Part shown: piece after piece, positions 1 through 6,923 of the stretch | Numbering within the stretch: the first letter of the stretch is position 1 | How the letters are laid out: every line of letters starts with the position of its first letter | Assembly: GCA_022447485.1 (NCBI GenBank) | Contig: JAKVCH010000093.1 | Coordinates: 1-9,305, forward strand | DNA: 9,305 nucleotides | Source of the DNA: Polyangiaceae bacterium | GTDB taxonomy: Bacteria; Myxococcota_A; Polyangia; Polyangiales; Polyangiaceae | Direction of reading: 5' to 3' | Notes under the pieces: generated by a model | What the model was told of the DNA's origin: nothing | What the model saw: the letters and a program-made list of their open reading frames with translations, nothing else | Database searches by the model: none | Translations under genes and position numbers: made by a program

Positions 1-2
1 TT

Positions 3-338
3 AGCTACTTCGAAGCCGATGCGCTTGCTCGCTTCTTCAATGCTCGCTTACCAACCGAATTTGAATGGGAAGCCGCAGCACGCTCGGGGCGGCTGAGCGG
101 CATCAACCAAGTTTGGGAATGGACGAGCTCCGCCTATGCGCCATATCCAGGCTACCGTACGTCACCGGGGGCTGTGGGAGAATACAATGGGAAATTCATG
201 CACGCTCAATATGTGCTCAGAGGTTCCTCCTTTGTGACAGACCCAAGCCACCGTCGTGTCAGTTATCGCAACTTTTTCCCAAGTGAGACCACCTTCCAGT
301 TTAGCGGCTGCCGTTTGGCTCAAGATCGTCCATCCTAA
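3..338 (+). CDS. egtB: Ergothioneine biosynthesis protein EgtB, C-terminal 111 residues (5' end outside window)
   Basis: This is the 3' end of a gene for EgtB, the non-haem iron sulfoxide synthase that couples hercynine to a sulfur donor (gamma-glutamylcysteine or cysteine) in cytoplasmic ergothioneine synthesis. Reading from base 3 and ending at TAA 336-338, the protein shows the formylglycine-generating-enzyme-like C-terminal fold: LPTEFEWEAAAR, VWEWTSSAYAPYPGY, GAVGEYNGKF, VLRGSSFVTDPSHRR, SYRNFFP and FQFSGCRLAQD. The GEYNGKF and YRNFFP blocks are characteristic of EgtB rather than of generic sulfatase-modifying factors. The DinB-like N-terminal domain carrying the iron-ligand histidines lies off the window. 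Only about nine residues separate EWEAAAR from the VWEWT block, a compact version of a loop that is longer in many EgtBs. egtD follows on the same strand after 66 bases, which strongly supports the assignment. Confidence 0.93.
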   Translation, partial: SYFEADALARFFNARLPTEFEWEAAARSGRLSGINQVWEWTSSAYAPYPGYRTSPGAVGEYNGKFMHAQYVLRGSSFVTDPSHRRVSYRNFFPSETTFQFSGCRLAQDRPS

Positions 339-353
339 TACCATCCTGTTCCG

Positions 354-395
354 CAAGCCCAGCTCAACAAGCCCAGCTCAACAAGCCCAGCTCAC
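354..395. repeat. 14-bp tandem repeat, three copies, in the egtB-egtD gap
   Basis: The unit CAAGCCCAGCTCAA occurs at 354-367 and 368-381 without change, and a third time at 382-395 with only the final base altered. It ends ten bases before the egtD start codon, so it occupies most of the spacer and displaces any Shine-Dalgarno sequence. It has no reading frame of its own. Replication slippage is the simplest origin. A protein or RNA binding role is possible but nothing in the sequence shows it. Confidence 0.9.
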
Positions 396-404
396 GATCA
401 CCCG

Positions 405-1337
405 ATGAACCAAGCATTCAAATCCGACGTACTCTTTGGCCTCAATAGCTCCCCAAAAAGCTTACCTTGTAAGTGGCTCTACGATTCTCGAGGCTCCGCC
501 CTCTTCGAGGCAATCTGTGATACTCCAGAATATTACGTCACCCGGACCGAGCTTTCTCTCCTGCGCTCTGTTGTCGACAAGGTCGCGTCCCTAGTGGGTC
601 CAAATATTGATGTACTCGAGCCAGGAGCTGGGGCCGGAATAAAAATACAACTTCTACTCGATGCTCTTCAGTCTCCACGAACGGTCGTCCCGATCGAAAT
701 TAGCCCAACAGCGCTTGAGCAGACGGCGAGAACTCTGAAGAAAAAGTATCCGGAGCTGAATATAGAGCCGGTCGTCGCTGACTTTACCTCAGAATTTGAG
801 CTTCCAGCACACTTTGGTCGTGATGTTGAAAAAAAAATGATCTTCTTCCCGGGGTCAACTATCAGCAACTTTGGTCCAGAGGAACGCAGGCAACTGCTCA
901 GCAACTGGCATGATCTGCTTCAACCAGGGGACTTTTTGTTCATCGGGGCAGACCTCATCAAAGACCGCCGCGTTTTAGAGCGCGCCTACAATGATAAGTC
1001 TGGTATCACTGCACAGTTCAACCTCAATCTTCTCGAGAGAATCGCCCGAGAGCTTCAAACGAACCTCGACCCCTCGACATTTCGCCACCGCGCCTTCTTC
1101 AATGAAGCACAAAAAAGAATTGAGATGCACTTAGAAAGTCGGCAGGACCAATCGCTAGAAATAGAAGGGCAAGATTTTTCCTTTTCGGAGGGCGAATCGA
1201 TTCACACAGAAAATAGCTACAAATTTAGCGTTACGGGCTTTCAAGAAACGACCGTCGCAGCGGGCTTCTGCCCAGTTGAAACCTTTGTGGATGAAAATCA
1301 ACTTTTCAGCCTGCACCTGATGACCGTACAAGACTGA
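405..1337 (+). CDS. egtD: L-histidine N-alpha-methyltransferase EgtD
   Basis: EgtD transfers three methyl groups from S-adenosylmethionine to the alpha-amino group of histidine, giving hercynine, the first step of ergothioneine synthesis, in the cytoplasm. At 310 residues it is close to the usual family length of about 320. Visible family blocks are CKWLYDSRGSALFEAI (residues 22-37), the histidine-site EYYVTRTE (42-49), the SAM-binding LEPGAGAGIK (71-80), FFPGSTISNF (147-156), YNDKSGITAQFN (195-206) and IEMHLES (239-245). HTENSYK (267-273) has a Glu and a Ser (269, 271) that appear to match the pair contacting the substrate amine in the Mycobacterium enzyme; this match is from memory. The ATG at 405 gives the full conserved N-terminus, although no Shine-Dalgarno sequence is visible. 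It follows egtB and ends 17 bases before the flippase start, so co-transcription of all three is likely. Confidence 0.96.
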   Translation: MNQAFKSDVLFGLNSSPKSLPCKWLYDSRGSALFEAICDTPEYYVTRTELSLLRSVVDKVASLVGPNIDVLEPGAGAGIKIQLLLDALQSPRTVVPIEISPTALEQTARTLKKKYPELNIEPVVADFTSEFELPAHFGRDVEKKMIFFPGSTISNFGPEERRQLLSNWHDLLQPGDFLFIGADLIKDRRVLERAYNDKSGITAQFNLNLLERIARELQTNLDPSTFRHRAFFNEAQKRIEMHLESRQDQSLEIEGQDFSFSEGESIHTENSYKFSVTGFQETTVAAGFCPVETFVDENQLFSLHLMTVQD

Positions 1338-1351
1338 CGGCTTATAAGCCG
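1338..1351. other. Perfect 14-bp palindrome between egtD and the flippase gene
   Basis: CGGCTTATAAGCCG equals its own reverse complement. It starts on the base after the egtD stop codon and ends three bases before the ATG at 1355, filling nearly the whole 17-bp gap. In RNA it could form a five-pair stem with a four-base loop just in front of the flippase start; in DNA it could be a dimer-binding operator. There is no T-run, so it is not an intrinsic terminator. Its function is unknown. Confidence 0.75.
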
Positions 1352-1354
1352 CCT

Positions 1355-2890
1355 ATGTCCGGCTCTTCGACAGACGCTGCTAGCTCTCCACCTCGACCGA
1401 AAAAAAACGTCGCTAAAAGCGGCCTCTTTCTCACCGCCGCCAAAGTCTACTTCATTCTCATCGGCTTAGCCCAGCAGATAGCATTGAAACACGTCCTGGG
1501 GCTTGGTGGATATGGTGCCTATTCAACGGCCTCCTCGGTGAATAGCATCACCTACAACCCCCTGAACCAAACCTCTATTTTGGGAGTCAGTCGAGAAACT
1601 GCCCACGGTAGCAGCGACGAGCGAGCCGCCATCTTCCGCCAACTCCTGAAATTTCACGGTTTGATCTCTGGGGTTGTCGCCCTTGCTTTCGCGGCTCTCG
1701 CGACTCCAATCGCGAGCAGGCTAGGCGCGCCCCATGTAGCAACACCTTTACTCGTTCTGAGTGCTGTGATCTTGGGCTACGGCTTTTACACTCCAATGAT
1801 TGGCTACCTCAACGGTCAGCATCGCTTTGGCGCACAGGCAGCTCTCGACGTCACGGCAGCTACATTGAGAACCATAGGTCTGATCGCTGGAGCCTATTGG
1901 GGAGGCGTCGTAGGAGCTACCCTGGGCTTCGCAGTGACCGCAATCGTCATGGTCGTCATTACCTCCCAAGTCAGTGGAACCGGCTTTTCTTCCAAAAGTC
2001 AGTTCTCCCTTTCTATCTACCTGAAGTTCTTCGGGCCTCTGCTCGCCGGCCAAGTTCTTTTAAACCTGCTCTTCCAGGCAGATTCATTACTTTTGCGCCG
2101 CTTTGCCGCCACGGCAGCTCAAAGCGCAGGATTATTACCAACTGCAGCTGACCCCTATGTCGGAGCCTACCGAGCGGCCCAGCTCTTTTGTTTTTTACCC
2201 TATCAACTCTTGATGAGCATCACTTTTATTCTCTTCCCCCTCCTTGCGGGCAGCTGGAAGAAAAATGATCTCGAAAAGGCGAAGGAATATATCTCCACAG
2301 GCACACGCTTAGCCGTATTGATCGCTGGACTACTGGTAACAGGCCTAGTGAGTAACCCGGAAAAGTTGATCACTCTCGTCTACGGAGGGGATGCCGCTCA
2401 CCTCGCCCAGCAAGCGATGAGCATCCTGGCTGTTGGCTTAGGCTTCTTTAGTGTGTTGGGTGTTATAACTTCCGCTCTCAACAGCATTGGAGGCGAAAAA
2501 GATGCTCTGCTCGTCATTGGCAGCTCGACAATCATGGTCGCCCTCTTCTGCTTCTTTGGGGTATCGCGTACCGACCTCTCCGTCGAACTCCTTTCCACTA
2601 CAGCAATGGCAACATCTTCGGCGCTGGTCGCGGGAACCTTGCTGAGCATCGGGTTGCTCTATCGTCGCGCCGGAAGAACGCTGTCGCTCATAACACTCCT
2701 CAAAGTTATCTTGGCCGCAAGCTGCGCCATCTTAATATCCCAACAGTTCGCAAAGCTTGGGCTCAATTTCTATCTCGACATAGCGGCCAGGGCATTCGTA
2801 GGCACCGTGGTTTATTTCTTCTTCTTAGGCCTGGTCCGCGAATTAAACAGAGAAGATCTGCAGGCTCTCCGCTCTCTATTTAGAAGCTAA
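1355..2890 (+). CDS. MOP-superfamily flippase (polysaccharide/lipid-linked oligosaccharide exporter type)
   Basis: A 511-residue, very hydrophobic protein with the layout of multidrug/oligosaccharidyl-lipid/polysaccharide (MOP) flippases. A short polar N-terminus with a basic patch (RPKKNVAKSG, 14-23) precedes about 12-14 probable membrane spans, for example near 25-48, 101-121, 129-151, 170-202, 223-245, 275-298, 318-333, 352-374, 384-402, 417-435, 446-463 and 475-494. Family-like details are the N-terminal GLFLTAAKVYFILIG block, HVLGLGGYGAYSTA (46-59), the YLNGQHRFGAQ segment (151-161) and a charged loop after span six (WKKNDLEKAKEY). Such proteins flip lipid-linked sugars across the inner membrane. 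The substrate cannot be told from sequence. No glycosyltransferase or Wzy-like gene is nearby; instead it sits 17 bases after egtD, probably in the same transcript. The related MATE exporter family is a less likely alternative. No Shine-Dalgarno sequence is seen. Confidence 0.82.
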   Translation: MSGSSTDAASSPPRPKKNVAKSGLFLTAAKVYFILIGLAQQIALKHVLGLGGYGAYSTASSVNSITYNPLNQTSILGVSRETAHGSSDERAAIFRQLLKFHGLISGVVALAFAALATPIASRLGAPHVATPLLVLSAVILGYGFYTPMIGYLNGQHRFGAQAALDVTAATLRTIGLIAGAYWGGVVGATLGFAVTAIVMVVITSQVSGTGFSSKSQFSLSIYLKFFGPLLAGQVLLNLLFQADSLLLRRFAATAAQSAGLLPTAADPYVGAYRAAQLFCFLPYQLLMSITFILFPLLAGSWKKNDLEKAKEYISTGTRLAVLIAGLLVTGLVSNPEKLITLVYGGDAAHLAQQAMSILAVGLGFFSVLGVITSALNSIGGEKDALLVIGSSTIMVALFCFFGVSRTDLSVELLSTTAMATSSALVAGTLLSIGLLYRRAGRTLSLITLLKVILAASCAILISQQFAKLGLNFYLDIAARAFVGTVVYFFFLGLVRELNREDLQALRSLFRS

Positions 2891-2915
2891 AGGAGACGAT
2901 TGGTCCCAACGTTAT

Positions 2916-2943
2916 TACCCCATGCCGGACTACCTCATGCCGG
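2916..2943. repeat. 15-bp-period direct duplication in the 79-bp convergent spacer
   Basis: The 13-mer TACCCCATGCCGG at 2916-2928 recurs as TACCTCATGCCGG at 2931-2943 with one mismatch, so CATGCCGG is repeated exactly at 2921 and 2936. It lies between the flippase stop (2890) and the end of the convergent ABC ATPase gene (2970). I see no T-tailed hairpin in this spacer, so no terminator for either gene is called here. Confidence 0.7.
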
Positions 2944-2969
2944 CCGCTTCGCAGCAACAAGTAGAATAT

Positions 2970-3953
2970 TCAGCGATGGCCAAAAGCATCCCGAGCTTGC
3001 TGGTTCTCCTCAGCTTGCTCACTTTCAGCCAAAATTGCCTTACGAACGAAAAGTTCCTCGAGAGTTTCGTGGAGCGGTGAAACAGACTCCACCGGTTGCT
3101 TCTTGTCCACCGAATAGGCCAGCAGTTCAGCCAACGCAGATTTGCCGGGGAGCTCTACTCTCAAGCGACCTCCAGCTTCTTCAAAGCCCCAACTATTCTT
3201 CGAGCAATACTCCCTCAACTGAGAATCTTGAGACAATAGGACAACCGCAATTCTTTGGTCATCCCCCCTCAAAAGCTCATCTAATTGACCGCTCACCACA
3301 ATCTTGCCTTTCCGCATAATGGTGACTCGGTCGCATAAAGTCTCAACGTCACCGAGAATATGGGTGGAAAAGAAAATCGTACGACCATTCTTTCGCTCTT
3401 CAATAATCAAGTCTTTGACCTCTTTCCGACCGATGGGGTCTAACCCACTCATTGGCTCATCAAGAATCAACAGCCTAGGATCGCCCACCAAAGCAGCTGC
3501 AAGACCAGTTCGCTGCAACATGCCCTTCGACAAGCGCTTCACCGGCCGATCTGCAGCGTAAAGAATACCGGTTTTACCCAGAACCTCCTTGACTCGGGAA
3601 CGCAAGGCAGCGCCACTTAGGCCCGAGAGCTGACCGCTCATTGTCACGAACTCCATTGGCGTCAGGAAAGGATGAACGTAGGGGTTTTCCGGTAAAAAGC
3701 CGATTTTTCGGCGTGCTTCTGGATGACTGACAGGTTCACCAAAAAGCCGGGCCGACCCTTGGGTTGGCTCGATTAAACCCATCAACATTTTTATTGTGGT
3801 CGTCTTACCAGCTCCATTTGGCCCTAAGAAACCGAAGATATCGCCATCTTGGACAGAAAAAGAGACACCTCGAACGGCTTCAACTTTCTTTCTCCGCAAG
3901 CCAAGGCGAAAGGTTTTTTCCAAATTTTCAACAGCGATCAGGGGGGCTTCCAC
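2970..3953 (-). CDS. ABC transporter ATP-binding protein (ABC-2/CcmA-like), no adjacent permease
   Basis: A 327-residue cytoplasmic ATPase that would power an ABC transporter, most likely an ABC-2 type exporter. The motifs are complete: Walker A GPNGAGKTT (44-52), a Q-loop region reading GFLPENPYVHPFLT (85-98), signature LSKGMLQR (141-148), Walker B LLILDEP (161-167), D-loop SGLD (169-172) and switch histidine in FFSTHIL (194-200). A C-terminal extension of about 100 residues follows, typical of this subfamily, ending in a charged tail. The start is GTG at 3951-3953; an in-frame TGA lies eight codons upstream, and a weak GAGAGA stands 11 bases before it. Such ATPases are usually followed by a permease gene, but downstream lies only the convergent flippase gene, so the partner must be elsewhere. 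It is divergent from the OmpA-like gene. The substrate is not predictable. Confidence 0.93.
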   Translation of the reverse strand: MEAPLIAVENLEKTFRLGLRRKKVEAVRGVSFSVQDGDIFGFLGPNGAGKTTTIKMLMGLIEPTQGSARLFGEPVSHPEARRKIGFLPENPYVHPFLTPMEFVTMSGQLSGLSGAALRSRVKEVLGKTGILYAADRPVKRLSKGMLQRTGLAAALVGDPRLLILDEPMSGLDPIGRKEVKDLIIEERKNGRTIFFSTHILGDVETLCDRVTIMRKGKIVVSGQLDELLRGDDQRIAVVLLSQDSQLREYCSKNSWGFEEAGGRLRVELPGKSALAELLAYSVDKKQPVESVSPLHETLEELFVRKAILAESEQAEENQQARDAFGHR

Positions 3954-4134
3954 AAGATAGTTTATCTCTCTTCACTGGCCGAGGCGATAGCAAGGAGCCC
4001 CTCGGGGGAATAAAGGGCAAATTCAGTTGGTTCCGCTTTCCGGGGCGCATCGGGCCTGCGTCCACACCCTCGACAAGCCCGAATAAGCAATCTAGCCTCT
4101 GCGGGGAACTTGTCTTTCTGAACCCTGTCTTGTC
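3954..4134. promoter_or_regulatory. Divergent spacer between the ABC ATPase and OmpA-like genes
   Basis: These 181 bases separate two genes reading away from each other, so promoters for both should lie here. I looked for sigma-70-like pairs and found no convincing TTGACA/TATAAT combination with normal spacing on either strand. The OmpA-like start has no Shine-Dalgarno sequence. The region has no ORF with coding character of its own and no notable repeat. The regulatory role is inferred from gene orientation only. Confidence 0.45.
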
Positions 4135-6882
4135 ATGTCTCGCCGTTTCACCCACTCATCGCAACAGAACTCAGGACCTTCTCGCAGGAGACCTCAATTC
4201 CTGACGACGAAAGGGGTGCAACCGCTCCTAGGCAGCGGCCTTCTGGCAGCTATCACCTTGAGCCTTCATCCGGCAGCAGCTCAGGGAAACGCACCACCGC
4301 CTCCTCCGCCTCCTCCACCTCCTCCAGTCGTCGATGATGCGGTCTCTCAAGACGAAGGCTCTTCTCCCAATGCCGGCTCTTCTCCCAATGCAGGCTCTTC
4401 CCCTAACGAAGGCTTGGCCGACAATTCTTCTCAACAAGGCAATACCTCGAACGAAGAAACCTCCGACGGCTCAACAGACAACGCACTTGAAACCACGACT
4501 ACTCAGGCGAGTGGCCCTGGCACCAAACAGGCTCAACCGCCTGTGCTACCTCCCCGAGCAGCGGCAACAACAACAGTCTCTGCGGGTGCGAGCGCCAGCA
4601 TCAACGATGAACTCGCGCTTCAGGGAGCTTCCACCTCAAGAGAGTACGAGGAGTTCTTTCGGGCGACGCAAGTTCATCGTCTGAGCACGCCATCCGGATC
4701 CACCGGCCTGGTTCACGTAAAAGAAGCAGGCTCGGGCGCCGTCGGCAGCTTTCGATTTCAGCTACTCGCCAGCTACATGGGCAAGAAAGGGTTTCTCTGC
4801 AGTGAGAACTACCCCTGCCCCGCTCCTGGTACAGGAGCTCTGCAGGAGGAAGACCGAGCTCGGCATGGCGAGGGACATATCAGCATCTCCTTCACGCCTT
4901 TACCTTTCCTGGAAGTGTTCACCGCACTCCACAACTCGTCCAGCGATAATAGCGCGGGTGTTCCCCAGCTACTTCAGGTCGTCGGCGATTGGAGCTTAGG
5001 GGTGAAAGGTTTCCGACCAGCTCAGCCAGACAAGATATTTTATTATGGCGGTGAAGCAGAAGTCTCCTTTCTCACCGGATCCGGCAGTGTCGGTTTCGAC
5101 GGTGCGGCAACCAGCGTTGCCCTACGAGCATTAACCACGATCGATCTCAATAACCGCACAGATCCCGAAGATCGACTTCCTTTGAGGTTTCACGCCAACC
5201 TTGGCTATTTCTTCGACAACTCAGGCAAGCTGGTAGAAGACGTTGAAACGACCCTCGGGGAACCGATTCAGCGAACTTCCCGCTATGGGCTAGGTATTTC
5301 CCGGGTCGATTCTTTGGAAATTGGAATCGCAGCAGAATATATCAACCCTTGGGTACGCCCCTTTCTCGAGTGGAGCTTTGACATTCCAGTTGGACGACAG
5401 GGCTATGTTTGCTCGCCCACCGGAGCGGCATCGAGAGGAGAACTCTGTCTCTTTGATGTGCAGCAATTTCGCCAGACAGGCGATTATTGGTCCATTACGC
5501 CGAGTCGCCTCACCTTAGGGGCTCGCGGCTATCCTTGGCAGTCATCGGGACTCGCTCTAACCTTGGCCGCAGATATTGGGACAGGGGCAACGCGCAATTT
5601 TGTTGAGGAAATCAAACCCGAAAACCCCTACTCGATCTGGTTCGGGATTGGCTACGCCATCGACACCCGACCACCGCTGCCTGCTCCGCCGGTTGAAGTA
5701 GTTCAAGCTTCCCCGCCAGAGCAGCGCCGTTATATTCTTGGGCGAGTGAAGGATAGTAGCGGAACAAGCATCATACCCGATGCTTTGATTCGCTACGACG
5801 GCATCAACATGAGCGGTTTGATCGCAAATGAATTCGGTCTCTTTCTCACCCAGGATCTGCCTCCAGGGGAGTATAGCTTTAAGGTTCATGCCGACGAATA
5901 CCGAGAGGGTATTTGCAATGCTGTGATTACTGATTCACTACCCACTCCAATACAACCGGCAGAGTCTGTGGAGTCTACCAAAATCGAAATGGATGATGGC
6001 GCAGAGACGCCGAGTGCCGCTGATAGAGTTAACGATGCAGATGCAGCTCAAGAAGCTGATGCGGCTCAAGAAATAGCCGAAGCTTCTCCTAGTCAAGCAG
6101 AAGACTCCCCTGCAGAGGCTCAAACTCTGGACGAGTTCCCATCGGAGCCCTTTCTCGATGCTGCCGGAAATATAATGTTTCCCTTAGAATGCGAGCTGAA
6201 AGAACTGCCAAGAGTTGCCACACTCGATGGTTTGCTTATCGATTCAAATACAAGCGGCGCCGTGCCTGATGCAACGGTCGTGATCACAGACAACTTGGAT
6301 CGTTCCCTGGAATTGCAAGTTGATGCAGCTGGGGCCTTTGAGTTTCGCAATGTGCCCTTCGGTTCGGCGCGCATTGTCGGACATGCGCCGGGTTATCTCT
6401 CGACAGTCATACCCGTCAAAATTGATAAGCGCGGGAAGTTAGAGGTGCATCTGGTGATGAACCCTCGACCCGTAACTCCTAATATCGTCTACCAAGATGG
6501 CGTCATCACTCTCAAGCAGCGCATTCACTTCATGGGTGACACGACCGAGATTGCTGCGGATTCGATGTTCATTGTGGAAGAACTCGCTCTTCTACTCGAA
6601 GAGAACCTAGGCCTACGGAAAGTGGAAATCGGCGTTCACACAGATAGCCAAGGGGCACCAAGTGCCTTACAGCGACTCAGTCAAGATCGAGCAGAGGCTC
6701 TCATTCGCCTATTAGGTCATCTAGGGATCAGCAAACACAGGATGGTTGCTCGTGGCTACGGCTCTGACGCTCCGCTTGTTGCCAATGTAACAGGAGAGGC
6801 CCAGTCCGCGAACGAACGAGTGGTCGTCAAAGTCATCGAGGAAGATGCTCAGTCATCCGCGGGCGACACTGAGGGCGAGTAA
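4135..6882 (+). CDS. Large OmpA-family envelope protein: signal peptide, beta-barrel-like region, two carboxypeptidase-regulatory-like domains, OmpA C-terminal domain
   Basis: A 915-residue exported protein predicted to link outer membrane and peptidoglycan. A long basic N-region (SRRRP, 16-20) leads to a hydrophobic core at about 31-45 and a likely cleavage site after HPAAA (45-49). Next come 11 prolines (54-64), a Ser/Asn/Gly-rich spacer with GSSPNA repeats (75-92), and about 155-515 rich in alternating hydrophobic/aromatic strands, consistent with a beta-barrel. Residues 533-600 and 694-775 look like carboxypeptidase-regulatory (Ig-like) folds, with acidic low-complexity sequence at about 600-675. 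The OmpA domain (about 785-902) has HTDSQG, LSQDRAEA and GYGSDAP; D837 and R852 match the usual diaminopimelate-binding pair. The six cysteines lie in three pairs (222/228, 426/438, 594/686). The myxobacterial outer-membrane-exchange protein TraB also joins an outer-membrane region to an OmpA domain, but no traA is present, so I give no symbol. No Shine-Dalgarno sequence precedes the ATG. Confidence 0.88.
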   Translation: MSRRFTHSSQQNSGPSRRRPQFLTTKGVQPLLGSGLLAAITLSLHPAAAQGNAPPPPPPPPPPPVVDDAVSQDEGSSPNAGSSPNAGSSPNEGLADNSSQQGNTSNEETSDGSTDNALETTTTQASGPGTKQAQPPVLPPRAAATTTVSAGASASINDELALQGASTSREYEEFFRATQVHRLSTPSGSTGLVHVKEAGSGAVGSFRFQLLASYMGKKGFLCSENYPCPAPGTGALQEEDRARHGEGHISISFTPLPFLEVFTALHNSSSDNSAGVPQLLQVVGDWSLGVKGFRPAQPDKIFYYGGEAEVSFLTGSGSVGFDGAATSVALRALTTIDLNNRTDPEDRLPLRFHANLGYFFDNSGKLVEDVETTLGEPIQRTSRYGLGISRVDSLEIGIAAEYINPWVRPFLEWSFDIPVGRQGYVCSPTGAASRGELCLFDVQQFRQTGDYWSITPSRLTLGARGYPWQSSGLALTLAADIGTGATRNFVEEIKPENPYSIWFGIGYAIDTRPPLPAPPVEVVQASPPEQRRYILGRVKDSSGTSIIPDALIRYDGINMSGLIANEFGLFLTQDLPPGEYSFKVHADEYREGICNAVITDSLPTPIQPAESVESTKIEMDDGAETPSAADRVNDADAAQEADAAQEIAEASPSQAEDSPAEAQTLDEFPSEPFLDAAGNIMFPLECELKELPRVATLDGLLIDSNTSGAVPDATVVITDNLDRSLELQVDAAGAFEFRNVPFGSARIVGHAPGYLSTVIPVKIDKRGKLEVHLVMNPRPVTPNIVYQDGVITLKQRIHFMGDTTEIAADSMFIVEELALLLEENLGLRKVEIGVHTDSQGAPSALQRLSQDRAEALIRLLGHLGISKHRMVARGYGSDAPLVANVTGEAQSANERVVVKVIEEDAQSSAGDTEGE
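4294..4326 (+). repeat. Eleven-proline run after the signal peptide of the OmpA-like protein
   Basis: Eleven consecutive proline codons (CCA, CCG and CCT mixed) encode residues 54-64, about four residues after the predicted signal-peptide cleavage site. The mixed codons argue against a sequencing artefact. Such a run forms a stiff extended helix and normally needs elongation factor P for translation; both points are family knowledge, not shown here. Confidence 0.9.
4357..4410 (+). repeat. 18-bp tandem repeat x3 encoding GSSPNA/GSSPNE
   Basis: Three in-frame 18-bp units encode GSSPNA, GSSPNA and GSSPNE (residues 75-92). Copies one and two differ at one base; copy three has several changes, mostly synonymous. 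They sit in the low-complexity spacer between the proline run and the barrel-like region. Copy number could vary between strains without breaking the frame. Confidence 0.9.
6040..6075 (+). repeat. 18-bp tandem duplication encoding DAAQEA/DAAQEI
   Basis: Two in-frame 18-bp units at 6040-6057 and 6058-6075 encode DAAQEA and DAAQEI in the acidic, alanine-rich insert of the OmpA-like protein (residues 636-647). The copies differ at only a few bases, suggesting a fairly recent slippage event with the same period as the GSSPNA repeat further upstream in the gene. Confidence 0.85.
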
Positions 6883-6897
6883 GGCCTCTCAGCGGCC

Positions 6898-6910
6898 GAA
6901 CGCAGCGTTC
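6898..6910. other. Small hairpin after the OmpA-like gene
   Basis: GAACG-CAG-CGTTC forms a five-pair stem with a three-base loop 15 bases after the OmpA-like stop codon. Only two T residues follow, so on its own it is a poor terminator. It stands in front of the larger overlapping inverted repeats at 6924-6959 and may contribute to a structured 3' end of the mRNA. Confidence 0.5.
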
Positions 6911-6923
6911 TTGAGTGAAAGCA

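Noticed and set aside
51..122. Short loop between EWEAAAR and VWEWT in EgtB, at first suspected to be a deletion.
   Set aside because: I recall EgtBs from other phyla with a similarly compact loop, and the frame and flanking motifs are intact, so it looks like a normal variant.
65..286. 73-codon ATG frame on the + strand at the window start.
   Set aside because: It overlaps the egtB frame, whose translation has unmistakable EgtB motifs; this is a shadow frame.
354..395. Possible CRISPR or phage attachment site at the triple repeat.
   Set aside because: The units are 14 bp with no spacers between them and no integrase or cas genes nearby; this is a simple tandem repeat.
1748..2053. 101-codon - strand frame inside the flippase gene.
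   Set aside because: It is antisense to a clear membrane protein, and its Gly/Asp/Ser-rich product looks like a shadow translation.
2900..3319. A TTG-started 139-codon + strand frame with AGGAG at a good distance, just after the flippase stop.
   Set aside because: It is almost wholly antisense to the well-supported ABC ATPase gene, and its product is proline- and serine-rich with no recognisable fold. The AGGAG is probably chance.
3764..4204. 146-codon + strand frame crossing the ABC ATPase start and the divergent spacer.
   Set aside because: Half is antisense to the Walker A region of the ABC ATPase and the end overlaps the OmpA-like signal peptide in another frame; no domain is visible.
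4216..4218. GTG as an alternative start for the OmpA-like protein, which would shorten the long N-region.
   Set aside because: The purine-rich stretch directly touches this GTG, too close for a ribosome-binding site, and the upstream ATG gives a plausible basic N-region for a signal peptide.
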